From an uncultured Lachnospiraceae bacterium (lineage in GTDB: Bacteria > Bacillota > Clostridia > Lachnospirales > Lachnospiraceae), in NCBI GenBank assembly GCA_947589055.1, contig CANPZL010000003.1, positions 36,760-100,759 of the forward strand: a DNA stretch of 64,000 bases, written 5' to 3'. How positions within the stretch are numbered: position 1 is the stretch's first letter; every line of letters starts with the position of its first letter. The notes beneath the pieces were generated by a model. The model saw only the letters and a program-made list of their open reading frames with translations. It searched no databases and had not been told where the DNA came from. The translations under genes were made by a program, and so were the position numbers. Of this stretch, positions 9,042 to 16,277 are shown piece after piece.

Positions 9042-9083
9042 AGAGGAATTTTGTCGGGAAACCGGTAAATTCCTCTCTTTTTT
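9042..9083 (+). terminator. Intrinsic terminator after spoVAC
   Basis: AGAGGAATTT (9042-9051) pairs with AAATTCCTCT (9067-9076), followed by CTTTTTT. It ends the sigF-spoVA transcript. Confidence 0.88.
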
Positions 9084-9124
9084 AATGTTTGAATCAAATA
9101 TAAGACAATAAATGAAAAAAGAAG

Positions 9125-9153
9125 TTGACTTTAAGGTGGTATTAGGGTATACT
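9125..9153 (+). promoter_or_regulatory. Sigma-A promoter of the infC operon
   Basis: TTGACT, a 17-base spacer and TATACT form a near-consensus housekeeping promoter just before the L20-type leader. Confidence 0.85.
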
Positions 9154-9164
9154 TTAGTCGTTGT

Positions 9165-9281
9165 TTGTGAAAAGAAAGCAGAGTATCCACTCTCACCTTA
9201 GCGCAGAGGCGACTTGGGTTGATAGCAGTAAGAATGCCAATGGGCTTTTTATGGGTGGATAGGATGCTATCCACTTTTCTT
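9165..9281 (+). promoter_or_regulatory. L20-type leader RNA with transcription attenuator, upstream of infC
   Basis: The 5' leader of the infC operon ends in an intrinsic terminator: GTGGATAG (9255-9262), loop GATG, CTATCCAC (9267-9274), then TTTTCTT. The segment TATCCAC at 9184-9190 could pair instead with GTGGATA at 9255-9261 and so break the terminator stem. This fits the known Firmicute L20 leader, where free ribosomal protein L20 represses infC-rpmI-rplT by favouring termination. The stretch from about 9200 to 9250 (GAGGCGACTTGGGTTGATAG, AATGCCAATGGGC) looks like the conserved core of that leader family from memory. No covariance search was possible. Confidence 0.8.
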
Positions 9282-9309
9282 GTATTTAAAATAATGGAGG
9301 TGTACTACT

Positions 9310-9816
9310 ATTAGCGATTTAATGATTAATGAACAAATCAGAGACAAAGAGGTTCGTGTGATTGGAGAAGACGGTGAACAGCTTGGCATCATGTCCTCTA
9401 AGGAAGCATTAAAGCTGGCAAAGGAAGCCGAACTGGATTTAATCAAAATTGCACCTACGGCAAAGCCACCGGTATGCAAGATTGTGGATTACGGGAAGTA
9501 CCGCTACGAGCAGATGCGGAAGGAAAAGGAAGCGAGGAAAAAGCAGAAAACCATCGACATTAAGGAAATTCGGTTTTCGCCTAATATTGATACCAATGAT
9601 CTGAACACGAAAGTCAATCAGGCGAGAAAATTCCTGACGAAGGGAGATAAGGTTAAGGTTTCGATCCGGTTCCGGGGCAGAGAATTGGCACATACGGAGA
9701 TCGGTGTTGATATTCTGAACAATTTTGCTGCACAGCTGGAAGACGTAGCAGTTGTAGAAAAACCGGCAAAGGTAGAAGGAAGAAGTATGGTAATGTTTTT
9801 AGCTGAAAAGCGTTAA
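9310..9816 (+). CDS. infC: Translation initiation factor IF-3, probable AUU start
   Basis: IF-3 binds the 30S subunit, keeps subunits apart and checks start-codon choice. With the proposed start the protein is 168 aa: N domain (LMINEQIRDKEVRVIGEDGEQ), lysine-rich linker (RKEKEARKKQKTIDIKEIR) and C domain (KVKVSIRFRGRELAHTEIG). GGAGG at 9296-9300 lies 9 bases before ATT at 9310; the first in-frame ATG (9322) would be 21 bases away. A rare AUU start is the known autoregulatory device of infC in many bacteria, because IF-3 rejects such codons. First gene of infC-rpmI-rplT. Confidence 0.93.
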   Translation: MSDLMINEQIRDKEVRVIGEDGEQLGIMSSKEALKLAKEAELDLIKIAPTAKPPVCKIVDYGKYRYEQMRKEKEARKKQKTIDIKEIRFSPNIDTNDLNTKVNQARKFLTKGDKVKVSIRFRGRELAHTEIGVDILNNFAAQLEDVAVVEKPAKVEGRSMVMFLAEKR

Positions 9817-9850
9817 AATCATAACGATGATATATTAAGGAGGAAATGTC

Positions 9851-10048
9851 ATGCCAAAATTAAAAACAAAAAAAGCCGCTGCTAAGCGTTTTAAGAAAAC
9901 AGGAACCGGTGAACTAAAGAGAATGAAGGCTTATAAGAGCCATATTTTAACAAAGAAATCTGCCAAGAGAAAGAGAAATCTTAGAAAAGCAACGATGACA
10001 GATGCATCTAATGTTAAGACAATGAAGAAGATTTTACCATACATCTAA
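9851..10048 (+). CDS. rpmI: 50S ribosomal protein L35
   Basis: L35 is a small basic protein of the large subunit. It is 65 aa and begins [20 protein letters not shown], with the typical [11 protein letters not shown] segment near the end. AAGGAGG is present a few bases before the ATG. It lies between infC and rplT as usual and is regulated by the leader upstream of infC. Confidence 0.98.
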   Translation: MPKLKTKKAAAKRFKKTGTGELKRMKAYKSHILTKKSAKRKRNLRKATMTDASNVKTMKKILPYI

Positions 10049-10065
10049 TAGAGGAGGAATCGACA

Positions 10066-10419
10066 ATGGCAAGAGTAAAAGGCGGTTTAAACGCTAAGAA
10101 AAAGCATAATCGGGTATTAAAGCTGGCAAAAGGCTACAAAGGTGCCAGATCAAAGCAATACAGAGTTGCAAAACAGTCTGTCATGAGAGCTTTGACTAGT
10201 TCTTATTCCGGACGGAAACAAAGAAAGAGACAGTTTAGACAATTATGGATTGCCCGGATCAATGCGGCAGCAAGAATGAACGGTATTTCTTATAGTAAGT
10301 TGATGTATGGCTTAAAAACAGCCGGCGTAGACATTAACAGAAAAATGCTTTCTGAAATGGCAATCAGCGATGCAGATGGTTTTGCTAAGCTGGTAGATGT
10401 TGCAAAGGCAAATATTTAA
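10066..10419 (+). CDS. rplT: 50S ribosomal protein L20
   Basis: L20 is an early assembly protein of the 50S subunit and, in Firmicutes, the repressor of its own operon through the leader RNA. The protein is 117 aa, begins [20 protein letters not shown] and contains the conserved [13 protein letters not shown] segment. GAGGAGG precedes the ATG. Last gene of the operon. Confidence 0.98.
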   Translation: MARVKGGLNAKKKHNRVLKLAKGYKGARSKQYRVAKQSVMRALTSSYSGRKQRKRQFRQLWIARINAAARMNGISYSKLMYGLKTAGVDINRKMLSEMAISDADGFAKLVDVAKANI

Positions 10420-10437
10420 TAACGAGATGCAAGTATG

Positions 10438-10473
10438 AAATTCCTAAAGCAAAGTGCTTTGGGAATTTTTTTC
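10438..10473 (+). terminator. Intrinsic terminator of the infC-rpmI-rplT operon
   Basis: AAATTCCTAAAGCA pairs with TGCTTTGGGAATTT across a 3-base loop, followed by a T run. Confidence 0.92.
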
Positions 10474-10589
10474 TTTGGGAAATTCAGGTTTTAGTAGTAT
10501 TATGACATATTATTGCGGTATACTGAATAGAGAATGAAGCATATAACCTTCAGTTTGAAAAAGTAAAAAATGGAAAGGAAGGTATGCAT

Positions 10590-11891
10590 ATGAAAAAAGG
10601 GATGAATTTGAAAGCAATCAGAATGGCAGGCGTATTATCATTGGCATTGATGTTAAGTGGCTGTCAGAATCTGAATACGGACAGTTTCGGCACTAAGGGG
10701 ACGCCGGCTTCCGGTTCTATCGATACATCGGAAATAGCACATTTGCTGACGAATGGCGGTAAAACGCTGGAAACATTGTGTGCAGAAACCAGTATTCTTC
10801 GGTTGAACGTAGAGGAAGAAGGAACAATTGAAATACAGGATATAGAGCCGGATACGGTCCTTTATCGACTGCTTTATACTTCTTCAGATGACCGGGTCTG
10901 CACGGTGAAACAGAATGGAACCGTACTGGGGATCGGAGAGGGAAAAGCGACCATTACGGTACAGGATACGATCAGTGGATTATCGGCAAAAGTGGTAGTC
11001 TTGGTATCAGAAGTTCCGAAACCGGAGAGCATTTCACTTTCTCAAACAGAAGCACAGCTTACGGAAGGAGAGAACATTACTCTGCTGGCAACAGTTATAC
11101 CGGAAGAGTTTCAGGAGACTGCGGTTCTTTGGAGCAGCAGTGATGACAGCATTGCGACGGTTGATTCTGCCGGTGTGGTGACGGGTGTAAAAGAAGGAAG
11201 CTGCGTGATCACCGTATCTGTTCAGGCAGATGACACGATCAAAGCAGAAGCCCGGATACAGGTAACAGGCGGAGAAGATGAAAATACAGGGGGAAATTCC
11301 GGTTCACAGGGAAGCGGAAACACACAGGGAAGCAACGGTGGAAATAACAACAGTGGAAATAATAATGGAAATAATAGCAATGGAAACAACAGCAGTGGAA
11401 ATAACAGCAGTGGAAACAATAGCGGTTCTGTAAATAATGGCGGTACTACAAGCGGCAGCGGCGGAAGCGGATCGGGGACTGCTGGGAGTACGGCATCCCC
11501 TTATTATATGGATTCTTATGCGGAACAGGTACTGGGGATCGTAAATGCCAGACGACAGGAAGCTGGACTTGCCCCTCTTACCATGAACTACACGTTAGTG
11601 AATGCGGCGAAGGTTCGTGCAGTGGAGATAACCCAGTCCTTTTCCCATACCCGGCCGGATGGCAGGAGCTGTTTTACCGCATTTGATGAGGCCGGTGTTG
11701 GCTATTCCGGTGCAGGTGAGAATATTGCAGCCGGACAGTGGTCTCCGGATTCGGTTATGAATTCATGGATGAATTCAGAAGGGCATCGTGCGAATATCAT
11801 GGATCCGAATTTTACCCAGATCGGGATAGCATGTTACTATTCTCCCGACTCGGATTATGGTTATTATTGGGTACAATGCTTCATAAACTAA
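10590..11891 (+). CDS. CAP/SCP-domain lipoprotein with two Ig-like (BIG2) domains
   Basis: This is a secreted lipoprotein of about 433 aa. Residues 1-25 form a lipoprotein signal ending LSLALMLSGC, with lipidated Cys25. Two bacterial Ig-like group 2 domains follow (about 55-140 and 145-225; SVS-type patterns such as WSSSDDSIATVDSAGVVTGV), then a low-complexity Asn/Gly/Ser linker, then a CAP domain (about 300-433) with the four-residue cleft signature: His in FSHTRPDGR, Glu in GAGENIA and His in GHRANIMD. CAP proteins of this YkwD type are common on clostridial surfaces; their substrate is not established. ATG 10590 was preferred over 10584 because AAAGGAAGG is 7 bases before it. Confidence 0.88.
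   Translation: MKKGMNLKAIRMAGVLSLALMLSGCQNLNTDSFGTKGTPASGSIDTSEIAHLLTNGGKTLETLCAETSILRLNVEEEGTIEIQDIEPDTVLYRLLYTSSDDRVCTVKQNGTVLGIGEGKATITVQDTISGLSAKVVVLVSEVPKPESISLSQTEAQLTEGENITLLATVIPEEFQETAVLWSSSDDSIATVDSAGVVTGVKEGSCVITVSVQADDTIKAEARIQVTGGEDENTGGNSGSQGSGNTQGSNGGNNNSGNNNGNNSNGNNSSGNNSSGNNSGSVNNGGTTSGSGGSGSGTAGSTASPYYMDSYAEQVLGIVNARRQEAGLAPLTMNYTLVNAAKVRAVEITQSFSHTRPDGRSCFTAFDEAGVGYSGAGENIAAGQWSPDSVMNSWMNSEGHRANIMDPNFTQIGIACYYSPDSDYGYYWVQCFIN
11340..11422 (+). repeat. Low-complexity repeat coding for an Asn/Gly/Ser linker
   Basis: Imperfect copies of GGAAATAACA and GGAAATAACAGCAGT, in units of 9-15 bases, code for a (S/N)GNN linker between the Ig-like and CAP domains. Such repeats readily change in length by slippage. 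Confidence 0.85.
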
Positions 11892-12014
11892 AGAACGGAA
11901 TGGATGCTTACCGGGAATGGATAATCGGATGACTTCCCCTCTGATCGGACGTTTTTGGAGCGTAGTGATATTTGATGTATCGTAATATTTGCAGAAGTTC
12001 AAGGCATTTAAATA

Positions 12015-12043
12015 TTGACAAACGGGAATTCATTGGTTATACT
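12015..12043 (+). promoter_or_regulatory. Promoter of tRNA-Leu
   Basis: TTGACA, a 17-base spacer and TATACT, ending 36 bases before the tRNA. The remaining sequence between the CAP gene and here (11892-12014) shows no other feature. Confidence 0.85.
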
Positions 12044-12079
12044 AATTGAGTTGCAATTTATAGTGATATAAGGGCAAAT

Positions 12080-12163
12080 GCGGAAGTGTCGGAACTGGCA
12101 GACGAGCAAGACTAAGGATCTTGTGGTAGCAATACCGTGTGGGTTCAAGTCCCATCTTCCGCA
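12080..12163 (+). tRNA. tRNA-Leu, anticodon AAG
   Basis: Acceptor arms GCGGAAG (12080-12086) and CTTCCGC (12156-12162) pair fully, with discriminator A. It has a long variable arm (class II) and a T arm with GGGTTCAAGTCCC. The anticodon stem CAAGA/TCTTG encloses the loop CTAAGGA, so the anticodon is AAG and would need A-to-inosine editing for wobble reading of CUN codons. CCA is not encoded. It stands alone with its own promoter and terminator. Confidence 0.93.
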
Positions 12164-12168
12164 GGAAC

Positions 12169-12211
12169 GTCTCGAAGGATCTTCAAAGTAGGATCCTCCG
12201 AGATTTTTTAT
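12169..12211 (+). terminator. Intrinsic terminator after tRNA-Leu
   Basis: The stem GTCTCGAAGGATC with GGATCCTCCGAGAT (a few mismatches) is followed by TTTTTTATT. Confidence 0.85.
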
Positions 12212-12304
12212 TGTCATATGGTATTTAGAACTTTGGGAGTACACGGAATGCCAATATAAAAGAATACAGGAATGGTCGTGTCCAGAAAATATCAGCAAAA
12301 TAGA

Positions 12305-12333
12305 TTTACACGATTCCGGTAAGATGGTACAAT
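12305..12333 (+). promoter_or_regulatory. Promoter of the DHH phosphoesterase gene
   Basis: TTTACA, a 17-base spacer and TACAAT, about 60 bases before the start codon. Confidence 0.75.
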
Positions 12334-12394
12334 GAGTCCAGTGACATTTTAGCTTGCCTGAAACGTCCAAATATCCCTATTAAAGGAGAACATA

Positions 12395-13381
12395 ATGGAT
12401 TGGAGAAAGTTAATCGAAATCTTAAAAGGACATAAGGTCTATATCCAGACTCATAATTATCCGGATCCGGATGCGATGGCAAGTGGGCTGGGATTACAGG
12501 TTTTTTTGCGTTACCATGGGATAGAATCCATGATTTGTTATGACGGAACGATTGAAAAGCTGAGTACCCGACGGATGTTGGAAGTATTTCAGTTTGAGGT
12601 ATATAATATCCGGGATATTTCAGATATGAAGGAAACGGATTATATCGTTACGGTTGATGCACAAAAATTCAATGCCAATATTACGAATTTTATCGGTGAT
12701 GAAGTGGCTTGCATTGATCACCATCCTACATATGTTCCATGCGAGTACCGCTATAAGGACATTCGGCTGGTAGGCGCCTGCTCTACATTGATAACCCAGT
12801 ATTTTGTGGTAAGTGGAACCCCTATGGATCAGAATACGGCGTCTGCCCTTTTGTTTGGACAGCGGATCGATACCAATAATCTGCTGCGTGGTGTGACGGA
12901 TTTAGATATTGAAATGCTGGCTTATCTGCACAAACTGGCTGATGAAGAAAGAATAACTGCTATGATGAACAGTACTATGGAATTAAAGGATTTGCAGGCC
13001 TATGGTGCGGCGATTCAGAATATCCGTATTTATGATTATATTGGCTTTGCTGAGATCCCCTTTGATTGTCCGGACGGTCTGATAGCAATGGTGTCTGATT
13101 TTATACTGAGCTTAGATGTAGTGGAATTTGCAGTGATTTATGCGAAACGGGAAGACGGTTTAAAGTTTTCTGTCAGAAGTGAACGAAGCAATCTGGATGC
13201 AGGAAGGATTGTGGCAGAGGCGTTAGAGGGAATTGGAACAGGCGGTGGACATGCCAGTATGGCGGGAGGATTTGTGCCGATCGATGCGGTGAAAAAAATG
13301 GGACATCTCTATGATGAAGCCGTGGAAAACAGATTTATACAAGTCTGTAAAAAATGGCAGGAGCAAAATGAAAAACATTAG
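12395..13381 (+). CDS. DHH/DHHA1-family phosphoesterase, NrnA-like
   Basis: The 328-aa protein has the DHH metal-binding motifs: HNYPDPDAMAS (residues 20-30), an Asp in VTVDAQ (88), and IDHHP (107-111). A C-terminal DHHA1 domain carries GTGGGHASMAGG near residue 280. The NrnA group degrades very short RNAs and dephosphorylates pAp, in the cytoplasm. The length and domain order fit NrnA, but other DHH proteins of this size hydrolyse cyclic-dinucleotide products (pApA), so the substrate is uncertain. AAAGGAG precedes the ATG. Confidence 0.85.
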   Translation: MDWRKLIEILKGHKVYIQTHNYPDPDAMASGLGLQVFLRYHGIESMICYDGTIEKLSTRRMLEVFQFEVYNIRDISDMKETDYIVTVDAQKFNANITNFIGDEVACIDHHPTYVPCEYRYKDIRLVGACSTLITQYFVVSGTPMDQNTASALLFGQRIDTNNLLRGVTDLDIEMLAYLHKLADEERITAMMNSTMELKDLQAYGAAIQNIRIYDYIGFAEIPFDCPDGLIAMVSDFILSLDVVEFAVIYAKREDGLKFSVRSERSNLDAGRIVAEALEGIGTGGGHASMAGGFVPIDAVKKMGHLYDEAVENRFIQVCKKWQEQNEKH

Positions 13382-13417
13382 CACACAAAAAGAATAAGTA
13401 GAAAGAAATAGTTACCA

Positions 13418-14050
13418 ATGAAAAAAATAGGCTGGATAAAAATGATAACGGCGTTGGCAGTTACGGTTTCCGTTTTGACTGGAACGATTCTGTTTTTAAT
13501 TCCGAGACAGGAAATATTCCATGCGCTTTATGAACAACAGGAAATGGAAAAGCAAACAGGAATGTCTGCTTTTGAAGCGGAATTAAATTACGATTGTATG
13601 ATTCAACAGCTTATGGGAGAGCAGGAAATCATCGGTATGACGACGTATCCTTCCAGTGATGATCTCAGGGATAAGCTGTATCGGCTGCACAAGATGTATC
13701 AGTGCAGCAAGTGGCTGTGCGGCATCAGTATCCTTTTAGCGACAGCAGGAATGCTGGTCTTGCGTAAACAAAAATGGTATGAATGCCTTTGGATTGGCGG
13801 AGGGATCAGCATCAGTATAGGAATCGGAACGATTCTTCCTCTTTGGTTAATAAAGCCGCTTCGATTGGTTTTCTTTTTCAGTCAGTATGAAGAATATCTG
13901 GGATATGATCTTAGACTGGTAGAGATCCTGCCGCAGAATTGGGCAATGGATACTTGGATTTGCGGCGTAGGGTTTATCACCATAATAGGTTTGATTCTTA
14001 TATTGCTTTCCTTTGGGATCCGAAGGGCATACAAGCCCCATAAGTTTTAA
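13418..14050 (+). CDS. Four-helix membrane protein of the DUF1461/TIGR01906 (Lit-like) type
   Basis: The 210-aa protein has membrane segments at about residues 9-28, 97-113, 122-142 and 180-200, with larger loops after the first and third. This layout, with a HALYEQ/AELNYDCMI loop and the FFSQYEEYLGYDLRLVEILP stretch before the last helix, resembles the TIGR01906 family. That family includes Lit, a transacylase that turns diacylglyceryl lipoproteins into the lyso form. Sequence similarity is recalled, not computed, and the protein may be a distant member with another job. It lies 37 bases after the nrnA-like gene and before purH. Confidence 0.5.
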   Translation: MKKIGWIKMITALAVTVSVLTGTILFLIPRQEIFHALYEQQEMEKQTGMSAFEAELNYDCMIQQLMGEQEIIGMTTYPSSDDLRDKLYRLHKMYQCSKWLCGISILLATAGMLVLRKQKWYECLWIGGGISISIGIGTILPLWLIKPLRLVFFFSQYEEYLGYDLRLVEILPQNWAMDTWICGVGFITIIGLILILLSFGIRRAYKPHKF

Positions 14051-14091
14051 CTGAGGAATGATTGAAATACATATATATGGAGGAAAAAGAA

Positions 14092-15645
14092 ATGAGAGCA
14101 TTGATCAGTGTATCAGACAAAACCGGTATCGTAGAGCTTGCGAAGGAATTAACCGGTCTGGGGGTGGAATTGATTTCTACCGGCGGTACTTACAAAAAAT
14201 TAAAGGAGGAAGGGATTCCAGCCATTGAAATCGCAGAATTGACCGGATTTCCGGAATGTCTGGATGGCAGGGTAAAAACACTGCATCCGGCAGTTCACGC
14301 AGGGCTGCTTGCCATGAGAAGCAATCCGGAACATATGGCGACTTTAAAGGAATTAAATATTCAGCCGATTGATTTGGTTATCGTGAATCTGTATCCCTTT
14401 AAGGCTACGATATTGAAGGAAGGAGTAACCAGAGCAGAGGCAGTGGAAAATATTGATATTGGCGGCCCTACTATGCTGCGGGCAGCGGCAAAGAACTATC
14501 AGGATGTGGCGGTTGTGGTGGATCCGGCAGATTACGAGACGCTGTTAAAGGAATTAAAGGAAAATGGTGCGGTTTCTCTTGATACAAAGTTTTACTTTAT
14601 GCAGAAGGTTTTCCAGCATACCTCGAATTATGATACCATGATTGCTTCCTATCTGAAAAAGGAAAGACAAGATATGAGTTTTCCGGAAACGCTTACTATG
14701 ACCTTTGAAAAGGTACAGGAGATGCGATACGGAGAAAACAGCCATCAACAGGCGGCATTTTATAAGGAGATCCGGAATATGAAAGGTTCTCTGACACAGG
14801 CGGAGCAGCTAAACGGTAAAGAATTGTCCTATAACAATATTAACGATACCAATGGTGCATTGGAATTGTTAAAGGAATTCGAGGAACCGACAGTAGTGGC
14901 CTGCAAGCATGGCAACCCTTGTGGGGTTGGTTCGGCCGACAGTATTTATCAGGCATGGAGAAAGGCTTATGAATCCGATAAGACTTCGATTTTCGGCGGA
15001 ATTGTAGTAGCCAATGGAACGATAGAAGCAGATATGGCGGCGGATATTTCCGAAATGTTTATGGAAGTGGTGGTTGCACCGGAATATACACCGGATGCAC
15101 TGGATATTTTATGTAGGAAGAAGAATATCCGGATCCTGAGATTGGCGGATATTAAAGAAAAACAGCCTAAGGACGCATTAGATATGAAGAAGGTGAATGG
15201 CGGGATTGTTGTACAGACCATTGACAGTGAATTGTATCGGGAGGAGGACTGGAAGGTTGTGACAAAGCGCAAGCCAACCGAAAAAGAATTGGAGGATCTG
15301 AAGTTTGCTTGGAAGGTCGTAAAATATGTCAAGTCCAACGGAATTGCCTATGCGAAAGATAAGCAGACGGTCGGTATTGGTCCCGGACAGGTGAACCGCA
15401 TCTGGGCAACAGAACAGGGGATTGAACATTCCAGAACGCAAATCGGCCCGGAAGCGATTCAGGGAGCAGTTATGGCATCAGACGCATTTTTCCCGTTTGA
15501 TGATTGTGTGGAAGCGGCAGCAAAAGCAGGTGTAACTGCGATCATTCAACCGGGCGGAGCTATGCGGGATGCAGATTCGATCGCAAAGTGTGACGCATAC
15601 AACATTGCAATGGTATTTACCGGAATGCGGCATTTCAGACATTAG
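14092..15645 (+). CDS. purH: Bifunctional AICAR transformylase / IMP cyclohydrolase
   Basis: PurH catalyses the last two steps of IMP synthesis. The 517-aa protein has the N-terminal IMP cyclohydrolase domain (MRALISVSDKTGIVELAKEL, ELISTGGTYKKL, LDGRVKTLHP) and the transformylase domain with the catalytic KHGNPCGVGSAD motif, GGIVVANG and the C-terminal TGMRHFRH. The start at 14092 has GGAGG at 14079-14083; an in-frame ATG at 14062 lies before that site. It stands apart from other pur genes; purE-purC are about 15 kb away. Confidence 0.97.
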   Translation: MRALISVSDKTGIVELAKELTGLGVELISTGGTYKKLKEEGIPAIEIAELTGFPECLDGRVKTLHPAVHAGLLAMRSNPEHMATLKELNIQPIDLVIVNLYPFKATILKEGVTRAEAVENIDIGGPTMLRAAAKNYQDVAVVVDPADYETLLKELKENGAVSLDTKFYFMQKVFQHTSNYDTMIASYLKKERQDMSFPETLTMTFEKVQEMRYGENSHQQAAFYKEIRNMKGSLTQAEQLNGKELSYNNINDTNGALELLKEFEEPTVVACKHGNPCGVGSADSIYQAWRKAYESDKTSIFGGIVVANGTIEADMAADISEMFMEVVVAPEYTPDALDILCRKKNIRILRLADIKEKQPKDALDMKKVNGGIVVQTIDSELYREEDWKVVTKRKPTEKELEDLKFAWKVVKYVKSNGIAYAKDKQTVGIGPGQVNRIWATEQGIEHSRTQIGPEAIQGAVMASDAFFPFDDCVEAAAKAGVTAIIQPGGAMRDADSIAKCDAYNIAMVFTGMRHFRH

Positions 15646-15655
15646 TCAGACATAG

Positions 15656-15682
15656 AAAAAAACGGACATCTTCCGTATTTTT
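15656..15682 (+). terminator. Probable intrinsic terminator after purH
   Basis: A short ACGGA/TCCGT stem is extended by A-T pairs between AAAAAA and ATTTTT. It is weaker than others in the window. Confidence 0.6.
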
Positions 15683-15703
15683 ACTAAAAGAAAAGATTTC
15701 TGC

Positions 15704-15853
15704 TTGTAAATATTTTAGAAAGTGACTATAATAGATGTGGATTAAACGAAGGCGTGCAAGACGATTGTGCGCCTTTGTCAGCTAGTTTTGAATAGTTGTA
15801 AATGAAGCATAATATGATTCATTGATGACTAGTAATGAAGTGGAGGTATTAAC
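15704..15853 (+). promoter_or_regulatory. Promoter and long 5' leader of the cold-shock gene
   Basis: The promoter is TTGTAA (15704-15709), 17 bases, TATAAT (15727-15732). The transcript would have a leader of about 115 bases. It contains the hairpin AAGGCGTGCA/TGTGCGCCTT and a possible longer-range CTAGT/ACTAG pairing. Long structured leaders are typical of csp mRNAs, where folding changes with temperature. Confidence 0.7.
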
Positions 15854-16057
15854 ATGAAAACAGGAACAGTAAAATGGTTTAATGCAAAAAAGGGCTATGG
15901 CTTTATCAGCGATGAAGAAGGCAAAGACATTTTTGTACACTTTTCTGCGTTAGAGATGCCGGGATTTAAAGTTCTGGAGGAAGGCGAAAAGGTTGAGTTT
16001 GAGGTGGTAGAGGGAGAAAAGGGACCTCAGGCAGCAAAGGTTGTAAAAATATCTTAA
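15854..16057 (+). CDS. Cold-shock domain protein, CspA/CspB family
   Basis: The 67-aa protein folds as an OB-type nucleic-acid-binding domain. Both RNP motifs are visible: KGYGFI (RNP1) and DIFVHF (RNP2), after the usual [14 protein letters not shown] start. It acts as a cytoplasmic RNA chaperone. GGAGG at 15842-15846 sets the start. Single gene with its own promoter. Confidence 0.97.
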   Translation: MKTGTVKWFNAKKGYGFISDEEGKDIFVHFSALEMPGFKVLEEGEKVEFEVVEGEKGPQAAKVVKIS

Positions 16058-16089
16058 GTCTCTGCAATAAATAGAGATGAAAAGAAAAA

Positions 16090-16162
16090 AGCACGAGACG
16101 GGACTCGAACCCGCGACCCCGACCTTGGCAAGGTCGTGCTCCACCAACTGAGCCACTCGTGC
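16090..16162 (-). tRNA. tRNA-Gly, anticodon GCC
   Basis: Read on the minus strand, the acceptor GCACGAG pairs with CTCGTGC, the anticodon stem CGACC/GGTCG encloses TTGCCAA (anticodon GCC), and the T arm has GGGTTCGAGTCCC. The discriminator is U, as expected for tRNA-Gly. CCA is not encoded; a T-rich run follows directly. Confidence 0.97.
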
Positions 16163-16183
16163 GTATGTCTAACGACAAGTGAT

Positions 16184-16220
16184 AATATAACATAAGGCGG
16201 TTGCGATTGTCAACCGCCTT
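16184..16220 (-). promoter_or_regulatory. Promoter of tRNA-Gly embedded in a perfect inverted repeat
   Basis: On the minus strand TTGACA (16213-16208) and TATATT (16189-16184) are 18 apart. The -35 box lies in the loop and right arm of a perfect 10-bp inverted repeat, AAGGCGGTTG (16194-16203) and CAACCGCCTT (16211-16220). The repeat could also act as a terminator-like hairpin for mgtE read-through, but no T run follows on that strand. Confidence 0.65.
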
Positions 16221-16277
16221 TTAAAATTTCCATGTTCGCCCGAAAGCTCGAAATATCTGGAGTCAAAGCCCTGAAAC

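Noticed and set aside
11222..11419. Minus-strand frame rich in Leu-Phe-Pro repeats
   Set aside because: It is the antisense of the Asn/Gly/Ser linker repeat of the CAP protein.
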